A stretch of 64,000 nt of DNA from an uncultured Bacilli bacterium. Lineage in GTDB: Bacteria > Bacillota_I > Bacilli_A > RF39 > UBA660. Below are positions 25,957-33,504 of this stretch, piece by piece; positions within the stretch are counted from its first letter, which is position 1; every line of letters starts with the position of its first letter. Below the pieces are notes generated by a model, which did not search any database, had not been told where the DNA came from, and was given only the letters and a program-made list of their open reading frames with translations. Made by a program: the position numbers and the translations under genes. The DNA lies in the NCBI GenBank assembly GCA_934085675.1, contig CAKOHH010000002.1, forward strand, positions 1 to 64,000, written 5' to 3'.

Positions 25957-26226
25957 ATGAAAATTGATTTAATGGAAGACTACTGGATGAAAAACATCTA
26001 AAGTCATGAATATCCATTTAAAAAAGCTCGTGATTATGGTCGTGAAGAAGGAATTGACATTGGCAAAAGTGAAGAAATTAGTATCGGTAAAAAAGAAAGA
26101 AATGTTGAAGTAGCTAAAGAACTTTTAAAAATGAACTTTTCTTTAGAAAAGATTTCTACTGCCACAGAACTTTCTAAAAAAGAAATAGAAAAATGTGTAG
26201 CAACCCAAAAAATAAAAGTCTCTTGA
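25957..26226 (+). pseudogene. Rpn nuclease remnant 1
   Basis: It begins exactly as the intact copy at 29415 (MKIDLMEDYW) but stops after 15 codons at TAA 25999. Beyond the stop, in the same frame, come SHEYPFKK (residues about 55 of the intact protein) and then directly ARDYGREEGIDIGKS and the C-terminal region ending CVATQKIKVS. Two internal deletions explain this, the second joining at the matching FKKA/FKKA codons. The nuclease core is gone; the C-terminal repeat region persists. Its stop codon lies inside the -35 box of the next promoter. Confidence 0.75.
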
Positions 26227-26255
26227 CAGTCGGGGGGGGGGGTATCTGTTATAAT
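26223..26255 (+). promoter_or_regulatory. Poly-G promoter 2 (11 G in the spacer)
   Basis: TTGACA (26223-26228), 21-base spacer with 11 G (26232-26242), and TGT-TATAAT (-10 at 26250-26255). A small hairpin (CATAG-GAAA-CTATG) and GGTGA follow before the ATG at 26282. Confidence 0.8.
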
Positions 26256-26281
26256 CATCATAGGAAACTATGGTGAAGATA

Positions 26282-27634
26282 ATGGAATTAAAAAAATATA
26301 AAGATAATAATTATAAAAGAAAATCTTATGTCATATTAGTCATAGGATTTCTTTTACTTTCTGTAAGTAGTTATTTATTTTATAAATCCTATGCTTTATA
26401 TGAAGAAAAGAAAGATTTTGATGTCATCAATGGAACCGTAGAAGATCCAGGAGATATTTATTTTGCTTATTATATAGATGGTGTTATATCAAGAAATATG
26501 CCTCTTCAAAATACAGGTTACACATTAGACGAGGCAAAATCAAACTGTAATAATGGCGTGGTTCCAACTTGGGATAATGCTGGTTGGAAATTTACTGGTG
26601 ATTATCATAATTATAGTGCAACAGATAATACTAGAACCAAATGTACTTTATATTTTAATAAAACAGCTAAAACAGTAAAAACGGCTTTAGGAAATATTGA
26701 AGTGAATAGTTATACTCCAGATTTTACAAAGTCAGCCTGTGATGATTCAACATGTGAATCCCATGAAAAGGGCATTTATGAAACAACAGACTATGATGGC
26801 AATCCAACTTATTATTACCGCGGCTCAGTAGAAAACAATTATGTTAAGTTTGCTGGCTTTTATTGGCGAATTATTCGTATTAACAGTAATGGTTCAATTA
26901 GAATGATTTATGATGGGTCCAGTGCTCATAAAAATGGCGAATCATCAACAGATAGACAATATGGAACAAGTATATTTAACAAAGTACGTGACAACAATAT
27001 GTATGTCGGATATATGTACACATCGGGTGAAGCCCATGGCACAGGAACATCTTCAACTATCAAAATAAATGTGGACAAATTTTATACCGATAAACTTTCA
27101 AGTTACGCTTCAAAATTGGATACGAATGCTGGTTTCTGTGGTGACCGTTCTAGTCTAACTCAACAAAGTGGTGCTGGAACTGGAACAGTTATTACTTACA
27201 ATAAAGGTTATTTGAGAGTTGAAGAAAGTGCACCAACGCTTACTTGTGAAAATAGTACTGATTATTATACAGTAGCAAGTGCCTCAAGCGGTAACAAAAA
27301 ATTAAGTTATCCGATTGGCTTAATTACTGCGGATGAAGTGATGCTTTCAGGTTATGCCGGTGGCATCTTTGATGGCATTCATAGCTATAAGAAACCAAAT
27401 TTTGAAAGCTATTTGGTAATAGGGGATAATTTCTGGACTATGACACCAGCGGGATATTATTGTCCGATTGGTTTTACCTCCAATCACGCATTGACGTTTG
27501 ATGTGAATAGTTCTGGCTATTTCGATGACGATTACACGAGTGGTACTCGTGGTCTGCGCCCAGTAATCAATATTCGTTCTGATGTTACTATTACAGGAAA
27601 AGGCACTATGACAGATCCTTATGTTGTTAATTAA
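26282..27634 (+). CDS. Anchored surface protein with C-type-lectin-like variable domain (family copy 2)
   Basis: The 450-residue protein has a signal anchor (residues about 13-35) and SYALYEEKKDFDVINGTVED, then a domain with four conserved Cys (SNCNNG, RTKCTLYF, SACDDSTCES), and a C-terminal domain containing FAGFYWRIIRINSNG and NFWTMTPAGYYCP ... GTRGLRPVINIRSDVT. The last part has the wording of DUF6273/lectin-like domains found in retroelement target proteins. In the variable block most codons end in C or T. I choose ATG 26282, because GGTGA then lies 5 bases upstream as in the copy at 57250. Transcription starts from a G-run promoter, and a hairpin terminator follows. It probably acts as an adhesin or antigen. 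Confidence 0.7.
   Translation: MELKKYKDNNYKRKSYVILVIGFLLLSVSSYLFYKSYALYEEKKDFDVINGTVEDPGDIYFAYYIDGVISRNMPLQNTGYTLDEAKSNCNNGVVPTWDNAGWKFTGDYHNYSATDNTRTKCTLYFNKTAKTVKTALGNIEVNSYTPDFTKSACDDSTCESHEKGIYETTDYDGNPTYYYRGSVENNYVKFAGFYWRIIRINSNGSIRMIYDGSSAHKNGESSTDRQYGTSIFNKVRDNNMYVGYMYTSGEAHGTGTSSTIKINVDKFYTDKLSSYASKLDTNAGFCGDRSSLTQQSGAGTGTVITYNKGYLRVEESAPTLTCENSTDYYTVASASSGNKKLSYPIGLITADEVMLSGYAGGIFDGIHSYKKPNFESYLVIGDNFWTMTPAGYYCPIGFTSNHALTFDVNSSGYFDDDYTSGTRGLRPVINIRSDVTITGKGTMTDPYVVN
27450..27562 (+). other. Candidate variable repeat (retroelement-type) in copy 2
   Basis: Block between the W-T-M-T-P codons and the conserved GGTCTGCGCCCA (27551-27562). Codons at residues that differ from the paralogues end mostly in C or T. 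This is the part where the four NNY-rich paralogues differ most. Confidence 0.5.
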
Positions 27635-27649
27635 TATCAAATAAGTGTC

Positions 27650-27677
27650 AAGATTGCAAGAAATTGCAATTTTTTTT
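27650..27677 (+). terminator. Terminator after surface gene 2
   Basis: ATTGCAA-GAAA-TTGCAAT stem-loop followed by eight T; same cassette end as after copies 1 and 3. Confidence 0.8.
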
Positions 27678-27751
27678 AACTAAAAAAAAGGAAATCAAGA
27701 ATTTTTTTTGAATATATAAGTAGAAGGTAATTTATTTATCTTCTTAGAAAG

Positions 27752-27862
27752 AAAAAGGCAGTTGTCGAACGACTATTAAAAACAACCGATGATTTAGATT
27801 GCATTGCTATGATTTCGGGGCTTTCCAAAAAAGAAATAAAACAATGTATGGCAACCAGATAA
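27752..27862 (+). pseudogene. Rpn nuclease remnant 2 (C-terminal 36 codons)
   Basis: KKAVVERLLKTTDDLD ... SGLSKKEIKQCMATR followed by TAA matches the last part of the intact copy at 29415 almost exactly. The cassette leader (AAGTAGAAGG ... CTTCTTAGAAAG) runs straight into it, so nearly the entire gene, including its start, was lost by one deletion that joined at a short shared AGAAA. Confidence 0.75.
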
Positions 27863-27874
27863 AATAAAAGTCTA

Positions 27875-27906
27875 TTGACAGTCGGGGGGGGGGTATCTGT
27901 TATAAT
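27875..27906 (+). promoter_or_regulatory. Poly-G promoter 3 (10 G in the spacer)
   Basis: TTGACA (27875-27880), 20-base spacer with 10 G (27884-27893), and TGT-TATAAT (-10 at 27901-27906). Confidence 0.8.
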
Positions 27907-27932
27907 CATCATAGGAAACTATGGTGAAGATA

Positions 27933-29285
27933 ATGAAATTAAAAAAATATAAAGATAATAATTATAAAAGAAAATCTTATGTCATATTAGTCCTAGGATT
28001 TTTTTTACTTTCTGTAAGTAGTTATTTATTTTATAAATCCTATGCTTTATATGAAGAAAAGAAAGATTTTGATGTCATAAATGGAACAGTAGAAGATCCA
28101 GGTGATATCTATTTTGCTTATTATATAGATGGAGTTATATCAAGAAATATGCCTCTTCAAAATACAGGGTATACTTTAGATGGAACAAAATCAAACTGTA
28201 ATAATGGTGTTGTTCCAACTTGGGATTATGCTGGCTGGAAATTTATTGGTGATTATCATAATTATAGCGCAACCACAAATACAAGAACAAAATGTACTTT
28301 ATATTTTAATAAAACAACAAAAACAGTAAAAACAGCCTTAGGAAACATCGAGGTAAATAGTTATACCCCAGATTTTACAAAGTCAGCTTGTGATAACGAT
28401 TCTTGTGAATCACATGAAAAAGGTATTTATGAAACAACAGATACAGATGGCAATCCTACTTATTATTATCGAGGCACAGTAGAAAACAACTATGTGAAGT
28501 TTGCAGGCTTTTATTGGCGAATCATAAGAATAAATAGTAATGGCTCCATCAGAATGATTTATGATGGCACCAGTGCTCACGCGAATGGTGAGGCTTCAAC
28601 AGATAGACAATATGGTGCAAGTCAATTTAGTACAAGCTGGGGCAACAATATGTATGTAGGCTATATGAACACATCAGGTGAAGCCTATGGTACAGGAACA
28701 TCTTCAGCAATCAAAACAAATGCGGATAAGTTCTATACCGATAAACTTTCAAGTTATGCTTCAAAATTAGATACGAATGCTGGTTTCTGTGGCGACCGTT
28801 CTAATTTAAATAACCAAAGTGGTGTGGGAACAGGAACCGTGATTACTTATAATAAAGGATATGTAAGAGTAGTAGAAAGTGCACCAACGCTTACTTGTGA
28901 AAATGCTAGTGATTATTACACCGTGGCAAGTGCTTCAAGTGGTAACAAAAAATTAAGCTATCCTATTGGATTAATTACCGCGGATGAAGTTATGCTTGCT
29001 GGTCATGCTGGTGGCGTCTTTGATGGAGAATTTTGCCATCAAAAAACAAATAACGGTAGTTATTTAGTAACAGGAAATCATTTTTGGACTATGACACCCG
29101 CCGGAGGCTATAATCCGTTCGGCACTGCCTACTGGGCTGCTCTTGTGTTCCGTGTCGTCAGCTCTGGTTTTTTCGACGATAATAACGCTTACGACACCTA
29201 TGGTCTGCGCCCAGTTGTTAATCTGAAGTCTGACGTGACAATCACTGGTAGCGGCACTAAGACTGATCCGTATATTGTTAATTAA
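27933..29285 (+). CDS. Anchored surface protein with C-type-lectin-like variable domain (family copy 3)
   Basis: The 450-residue product is nearly identical to copy 2 through the signal anchor and the Cys-rich middle. It differs at patches, notably residues 225-235 (ASQFSTSWGNN), and in the C-terminal block after FWTMTPAGGYNPF. In that block 25 of the 27 codons before GLRPVVNLKSD end in C or T, while the two that do not are TGG and GTG, which are the same in the paralogues. This is what adenine-directed mutagenesis of AAC/AAT codons would leave. GC content also rises sharply here. ATG 27933 is set from GGTGA 5 bases upstream. Confidence 0.72.
   Translation: MKLKKYKDNNYKRKSYVILVLGFFLLSVSSYLFYKSYALYEEKKDFDVINGTVEDPGDIYFAYYIDGVISRNMPLQNTGYTLDGTKSNCNNGVVPTWDYAGWKFIGDYHNYSATTNTRTKCTLYFNKTTKTVKTALGNIEVNSYTPDFTKSACDNDSCESHEKGIYETTDTDGNPTYYYRGTVENNYVKFAGFYWRIIRINSNGSIRMIYDGTSAHANGEASTDRQYGASQFSTSWGNNMYVGYMNTSGEAYGTGTSSAIKTNADKFYTDKLSSYASKLDTNAGFCGDRSNLNNQSGVGTGTVITYNKGYVRVVESAPTLTCENASDYYTVASASSGNKKLSYPIGLITADEVMLAGHAGGVFDGEFCHQKTNNGSYLVTGNHFWTMTPAGGYNPFGTAYWAALVFRVVSSGFFDDNNAYDTYGLRPVVNLKSDVTITGSGTKTDPYIVN
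29100..29213 (+). other. Candidate variable repeat (retroelement-type) in copy 3
   Basis: From the CCGGAGGC codons to the conserved GGTCTGCGCCCA (29202-29213). 25 of 27 codons end in C or T; TGG and GTG, without adenine, are invariant among copies 3, 57.2 kb and 58.6 kb. Confidence 0.6.
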
Positions 29286-29300
29286 TGTCAACTAAGTGTC

Positions 29301-29328
29301 AAGATTGCAAGAAATTGCAATTTTTTTT
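29301..29328 (+). terminator. Terminator after surface gene 3
   Basis: ATTGCAA-GAAA-TTGCAAT stem-loop followed by eight T. Confidence 0.8.
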
Positions 29329-29372
29329 AACTAAAAAAAAGGAAATCAAGGATTTTTTTTGAATATATAAGT

Positions 29373-29395
29373 AGAAGGTAATTTATTTATCTTCT
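29373..29395 (+). promoter_or_regulatory. Leader hairpin before the intact Rpn gene
   Basis: AGAAGGTAA (29373-29381) pairs with TTATCTTCT (29387-29395) with one wobble, just before AAAGGAG. It is preserved before the degenerate copies and, inverted, before the copy at 44704. Confidence 0.5.
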
Positions 29396-29414
29396 TAGAA
29401 AGGAGAAAGAAATC

Positions 29415-30311
29415 ATGAAAATTGATTTAATGGAAGACTACTGGGTGAAAAATATCTTAGGAAATGAAGAATACACCCGACCACTTGAAGTTATCTCAGA
29501 AAATGTTTTAAGATTACCTAAAGGTTTCTTAGAAAAACAAATTGAGATTAAAAGTCATGAATATCCATTTAAAAAAGCAACTTATAAAGAAAAAAATATT
29601 AGGGCCGATGTTTTTGCTTTTTTAGGAGACAATGTTATTTTAAACTTAGAAGCTTATAAAACATTTAATGAAGAAAACTTAAGAAAGTCAAATGTTTATC
29701 TTTGTCGTGGTTATAGTAGTCAACTTAAAAAGAGCATGCCATATCATAAGATGAAGAAGTTTATTCAAATTAATTTAGTAGACCATGTTAAAAAAGGTGT
29801 TTTACAAGATAAATTAGTGCAAAGATATTTCTTAGAAGAACAAGGCTATCCTTTAACAGATGATATTCAAATTTATTACATACGTCTTGATTTACTAGAT
29901 AAACTTAATTATAATGTAGGCATAAGTGATGAAGAGTTTTTAGATATTTTAAGATATTTAAAAGCAAATAGTGAAGAAGAACGAGACAAACTAAAACAGA
30001 AATGGAGAACAATTATGACAATGGATGAGTATATGAATGCCCTTTTAAGCGATGAAGTAATGAATGAAGAAAGAAGTATGTTCAAAAAGGCTCGTGATTA
30101 TGGTCGTGAAGAAGGAATCGATATTGGCATGAGTCAAGGAATTAATATTGGTAAAAGCCAAGGAATCAGTATTGGTATGAGTCAAGGAATTGATGCAGAG
30201 AAAAAGGCAGTTGTCGAACGACTATTAAAAATAACCGATGATTTAGATTACATTGCTATGATTTCAGGGCTTTCCAAAAAAGAAATAAAACAATGTATAG
30301 CAACCAGATAA
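29415..30311 (+). CDS. Rpn-family PD-(D/E)XK nuclease (recombination-promoting, transposase-like)
   Basis: A 298-residue protein of the Rpn/PDDEXK_2 group. The N-terminal 200 residues hold the nuclease core: RADVFAFLGDNVILNLEAYK (near residues 62-81) gives Asp, Glu and the following catalytic area. The C-terminal part begins DYGREEGIDIG and contains four tandem 8-residue-scale units (GMSQGINI, GKSQGISI, GMSQGIDA), then a helical end. Known relatives in Escherichia coli promote RecA-independent recombination and cleave DNA. AAAGGAG lies 8 bases before the ATG. It stands between surface genes 3 and 4, 12 bases before the next -35 box. Degenerate copies precede copies 2 and 3, and an intact copy lies inverted at 43.8 kb. 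Confidence 0.8.
   Translation: MKIDLMEDYWVKNILGNEEYTRPLEVISENVLRLPKGFLEKQIEIKSHEYPFKKATYKEKNIRADVFAFLGDNVILNLEAYKTFNEENLRKSNVYLCRGYSSQLKKSMPYHKMKKFIQINLVDHVKKGVLQDKLVQRYFLEEQGYPLTDDIQIYYIRLDLLDKLNYNVGISDEEFLDILRYLKANSEEERDKLKQKWRTIMTMDEYMNALLSDEVMNEERSMFKKARDYGREEGIDIGMSQGINIGKSQGISIGMSQGIDAEKKAVVERLLKITDDLDYIAMISGLSKKEIKQCIATR
30015..30311 (+). CDS. Possible internal reading frame giving an Rpn C-terminal fragment (RpnS-like)
   Basis: Within the Rpn gene, ATG 30015 (MTMDEYMNALLS) has GGAG at 30004-30007, a good spacing of 7 bases. Translation from here gives a 98-residue protein with only the tail and its repeats. In Escherichia coli, a small product from an internal start of Rpn genes is an inhibitor of the full-length nuclease. 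The same internal site is preserved in the inverted copy. Seen: the site and spacing. Inferred: that it is used. Confidence 0.45.
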   Translation: MTMDEYMNALLSDEVMNEERSMFKKARDYGREEGIDIGMSQGINIGKSQGISIGMSQGIDAEKKAVVERLLKITDDLDYIAMISGLSKKEIKQCIATR

Positions 30312-30323
30312 AATAAAAGCCTC

Positions 30324-30355
30324 TTGACAGTCGGGGGGGGGGTATCTGTTATAAT
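30324..30355 (+). promoter_or_regulatory. Poly-G promoter 4 (10 G in the spacer)
   Basis: TTGACA (30324-30329), 20-base spacer with 10 G (30333-30342), and TGT-TATAAT (-10 at 30350-30355). Confidence 0.8.
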
Positions 30356-30381
30356 CATCATAGGAAACTATGGTGAAGATA

Positions 30382-31392
30382 ATGGAATTAAAAAAATATA
30401 AAGACAATAATTATAAAAGAAAATCTTATGTCATATTAGTCATAGGATTTCTTTTACTTTCTGTAAGTAGTTATTTATTTTATAAATCCTATGCTTTATA
30501 TGAAGAAAAGAAAAACTTTGATGTCATAAATGGAACAGTAGAAGATCCAGGAGATATTTATTTTGCTTATTATGTGAATGATAAAATAACTACGGAAATT
30601 CCCACTAAAAATCAAGGATATTATTTGATGGAAAAATCAAGTTGTACTAATGGTGTTATTGTGTCATGGAATGTAAAAAATTGGATTGCTAACCTAGATT
30701 TTGATTCTTACAAAAAAGATAAAAATTCTAGAGTGAAATGTACTCTTTATTTTTCGAATGTAAAATATGATGATTATACAATATATGACTTATCTGGAAA
30801 TCATTATGATGGAACGTTTAAAAATGGTGTAAAGATTGTAACAGATTCATCTGGTCAAAAGGCAATCGGTTTTGATGGCATAGATGATTATGTTGATATT
30901 AAAGATATTCCTAACGTTTATGATTGGAATAATGGTTATACCATTGAGTTTGAGGCTGTTTGGTATTCTTTTAATAATTGGTCAAGAATATTTGATTTTA
31001 GTAGTAGTAAAAATGAAAATGTTGTTTTTTTGGGAAATGCTGGTATCACAAACAATGTGATGTTGGGTGGTAGAAATGGCAAAGATGATAAAGATCATGA
31101 AACTGATGTTGCATTCGAAAATAAATTGTCTCTTTCTAGCAAGCAAAGTTTTAAATTGAAAAAAATTAAAACAGATTTTAGCAATAATTTATGTGAGGTA
31201 TCTTTATTTTTGAGTGACCAATTTAATGAATCAAAGCAAAGTATTCCCTGCAGTTCTAACAGTAATTATATTAATAATTATTTAGGAAAAAGTGCTTGGC
31301 CACAAGACAGTTATTTTCATGGCTTAATTTATAATTTAAAAATAATTGATGCTCAAAACAATATTGTTGTCTGGTATGACCCGAATTTCTAA
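30382..31392 (+). CDS. Anchored surface protein with LamG-like domain (family copy 4)
   Basis: The first about 60 residues are the same as copies 2 and 3 (signal anchor, SYALYEEKKNFDVINGTVED, PGDIYFAYYV), as is the promoter. After that the sequence changes. A related short domain (KSSCTNGVIVSW ... RVKCTLYFS) is followed by a LamG/concanavalin-like domain from about residue 135: YDLSGNHYDGTFKNGV, FDGIDDYVDI, GYTIEFEAVW, RIFDFSSSKNENVVFLG, and HGLIYNLKIID at the end. LamG domains bind glycans or proteins. The lectin-like domain of the sister proteins is absent, so this is a module replacement. 336 residues; start set at ATG 30382 by GGTGA. Confidence 0.7.
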   Translation: MELKKYKDNNYKRKSYVILVIGFLLLSVSSYLFYKSYALYEEKKNFDVINGTVEDPGDIYFAYYVNDKITTEIPTKNQGYYLMEKSSCTNGVIVSWNVKNWIANLDFDSYKKDKNSRVKCTLYFSNVKYDDYTIYDLSGNHYDGTFKNGVKIVTDSSGQKAIGFDGIDDYVDIKDIPNVYDWNNGYTIEFEAVWYSFNNWSRIFDFSSSKNENVVFLGNAGITNNVMLGGRNGKDDKDHETDVAFENKLSLSSKQSFKLKKIKTDFSNNLCEVSLFLSDQFNESKQSIPCSSNSNYINNYLGKSAWPQDSYFHGLIYNLKIIDAQNNIVVWYDPNF

Positions 31393-31396
31393 TAAA

Positions 31397-31425
31397 TTTA
31401 CATTGTTTTAAATTCATGGTACAAT
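31397..31425 (+). promoter_or_regulatory. Promoter for the ABC-type membrane protein and glycosyltransferase pair
   Basis: TTTACA (31397-31402), 17-nt spacer, TACAAT (31420-31425). Confidence 0.6.
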
Positions 31426-31448
31426 AAGGACAGATTTGAGGTATTATT

Positions 31449-32129
31449 ATGGCTTTAGAAAGCAAAAAGTTTGCCAGTGGAATGTGCTTTTACAAAATGT
31501 TTTGGATCTTTTTAGTAGGTTGTGTTTTTGGTGCTTATTATGAAGAAATCTTAAATTTAGTTATACATTTTCACTATCATCATGAACTTGTTTGGCAACT
31601 AAGAAGAGGGGTTATATATGGACCTATTAGTCCTATTTACGGTATGGGAGCTGTTTTGATGATAGCAATTTTAGGTCGAAAAAAAAGACCAGATTATCAA
31701 ACTATTTTTTATGGAGCTTTACTTGGAGGAGGATTTGAGTACTTAATTTCCTTTTTACAAGAAACTTTTTTAGGAACCGTTAGTTGGGATTATACAAATG
31801 AATTTTTAAACATCAATGGTCGAACAACTATTCCTTATGCTTTTGTTTGGGGATTACTTGCGCTTTTACTTGTTAAAGTGGTTTATCCTTTAATCTCTAA
31901 TATTGTTGAGTCTTTTCCTATTAAATTTGGGACGATTCTTACCAAAACATTATTAGTTATTTTAATTTCCGATTTTACCGTGTCATGGGGGGCTCTTATA
32001 AGACAAACTTTAAGACATAATGGGATACAGCCTATAAGTTTTGTGGGTAGATTTTTTGATACATATTATCCAGATGAAAAACTAAAGGAAAGCTATACAA
32101 ATATGGTGATTATTGAGGTGCAAAAATGA
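31449..32129 (+). CDS. Membrane protein, putative ABC transporter type IV (CmpB-like) family
   Basis: The 226-residue protein has about five membrane segments, with the conserved pattern VFGAYYEEIL near residue 26, GVIYGPISPIYGMGAVLM near 54, and WDYTNEFLNINGRTTIPYAFVWG near 119. This wording is typical of the family called putative ABC-transporter type IV (CmpB), whose transport role is not demonstrated. The stop overlaps the following glycosyltransferase start by 4 bases, so both act together, perhaps in making a surface polymer or glycolipid. Confidence 0.7.
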   Translation: MALESKKFASGMCFYKMFWIFLVGCVFGAYYEEILNLVIHFHYHHELVWQLRRGVIYGPISPIYGMGAVLMIAILGRKKRPDYQTIFYGALLGGGFEYLISFLQETFLGTVSWDYTNEFLNINGRTTIPYAFVWGLLALLLVKVVYPLISNIVESFPIKFGTILTKTLLVILISDFTVSWGALIRQTLRHNGIQPISFVGRFFDTYYPDEKLKESYTNMVIIEVQK

Positions 32130-33289
32130 CCGCTTGGGTTTCTTTGACCTTTTTTTTATTAGGCTTATTTCTTTCTACTTTGGTTAGTATCCTTTTAAAG
32201 AAAGATGAACCATTAAAGAAAAAAGTAAGGAACGTCCCTGAAAGGGTAGCCATCTTAATACCGGCTCGTAATGAATCTAAAGTTATCGAAAGTCTTCTTA
32301 TCTCTATTGAAAACCAATCATCTTCTATTTTAAAAGATGTGTATGTTATCGTGGAAGATGAGCATGATAAAACAGTAGATATTGTCAAAAAACATCATAT
32401 GAATTATTTTGTACGGCAAAATCTAAAGTTAAAAACTAAAGGATATGCTCTACAAGAAATGATTGAGTATTTACACCATCAAAACAAAACATATGACATG
32501 TATTTTATTTTTGATGCTGATAACATCTTAGATAAAGATTATTTAAAATATATGATTGCAGATTATCTTAATGGTTATGATATTTCTACAGGTTACCGAG
32601 CTTTAAAAAATACGAAAAGTTATTTTCCTATTTGTGCTGGGCTTACTTTTACTTTTATAAATGGTTTTCGTAACCAAAAAGGTTCTAAGATTTTATCAGG
32701 AACAGGCTATTATATCAGTGGAGAATACATTCAAAAATGGCAAACATTTCCTTTTCACTCTTTGACAGAAGATTATGAAAGTTCTTTATATTACACTTTA
32801 GAAAATATTTCTGTTCATTATAATGAAAAGGCTAAATTTTATGATGAACAACCAGAAGATTATCAAAAAAGTATTAAACAAAGAAGTCGTTGGATAAAAG
32901 GTTATTTTCAAAATTATTTTTATTATCATAAATTGTTAAAAGCTAAATTAAAAGAAAATCCTTCTAATAAAGGAGCAATCACGCAAATGTATTTGGGCAT
33001 TATTCCTTATTTGTGCTATCTTTTTGGTTTTGTTTTTTTAATAATATATTTAACAGGTTTTAAAAGTATCATTTTTTTGCCCCTTTTACTTTATTTTATC
33101 TTTTTTCTTTGTACAATTTATAATTTATATTTATTTCAAAAAGAAACAAAATTAAGTAAAAAATTATATTTTCAAGTGTTATTTTATCATCCAATATTTA
33201 TGTTTTCATATTTACATGCCTTTTTAAGGTGTTTAATTCATTCAAACTTAGGCTGGGAAGAAATTATACATGAAAAAAATAAAGAATAG
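32126..33289 (+). CDS. Membrane glycosyltransferase, family 2 (processive type)
   Basis: A 387-residue GT2 enzyme: N-terminal membrane segment (residues 6-24), AILIPARNESKVIESLL near residue 43, FIFDADNILD (DxD-like donor site) near residue 130, SLTEDYESSL (catalytic ED) near residue 215, and QRSRWIKGYFQNY (QxxRW) near residue 255. Three hydrophobic segments close the protein. These motifs are those of synthases such as cellulose and N-acetylglucosamine polymer synthases. Product unknown. It follows the membrane protein gene by a 4-base overlap. Confidence 0.82.
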   Translation: MTAWVSLTFFLLGLFLSTLVSILLKKDEPLKKKVRNVPERVAILIPARNESKVIESLLISIENQSSSILKDVYVIVEDEHDKTVDIVKKHHMNYFVRQNLKLKTKGYALQEMIEYLHHQNKTYDMYFIFDADNILDKDYLKYMIADYLNGYDISTGYRALKNTKSYFPICAGLTFTFINGFRNQKGSKILSGTGYYISGEYIQKWQTFPFHSLTEDYESSLYYTLENISVHYNEKAKFYDEQPEDYQKSIKQRSRWIKGYFQNYFYYHKLLKAKLKENPSNKGAITQMYLGIIPYLCYLFGFVFLIIYLTGFKSIIFLPLLLYFIFFLCTIYNLYLFQKETKLSKKLYFQVLFYHPIFMFSYLHAFLRCLIHSNLGWEEIIHEKNKE

Positions 33290-33295
33290 AGCCCT

Positions 33296-33439
33296 TTATT
33301 TTTCTTCAAAACTTTCGCAAGTGGTTTTAAAGTTATCTTGACCTATTAAAATAGAACCTAGGATACATCTTTGTTTTCCAGCGTTAAAATACTTGCAGTT
33401 AGAAACAGTACATTTGATTTCCTGATTAAAATAATTCAT
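33296..33439 (-). CDS. DUF1540 small cysteine protein
   Basis: 47 residues, read from the reverse strand: MNYFNQEIKCTVSNCKYF, then QRCILGSILIGQ and TTCESFEE. Four Cys in the spacing IKC-x4-C ... RC-x14-C, with the closing CESF, fit the DUF1540 family, small cysteine-rich proteins common in spore formers. AGGGTGA lies 6 bases before the ATG. TATACATT on the same strand at 33452-33459 would suit a sporulation sigma factor. Function unknown; metal binding or coat association is possible. Confidence 0.75.
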   Translation of the reverse strand: MNYFNQEIKCTVSNCKYFNAGKQRCILGSILIGQDNFKTTCESFEEK

Positions 33440-33504
33440 TTATTTCACCCTTATTAAAATGTATAGAAAAGAATATTTTATACATAATAAAGTTAGGTGA
33501 TCTT

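Noticed and set aside
24426..30342. Poly-G runs as mere sequencing or assembly artefacts
   Set aside because: Exact lengths may be misread, but the runs occur at four loci in the same promoter context in an AT-rich genome; the runs themselves are real.
24410..31392. CRISPR-like array, because of regularly spaced identical segments
   Set aside because: Repeats are more than 1 kb apart and contain genes, promoters and terminators; no short repeat-spacer pattern anywhere in the window.
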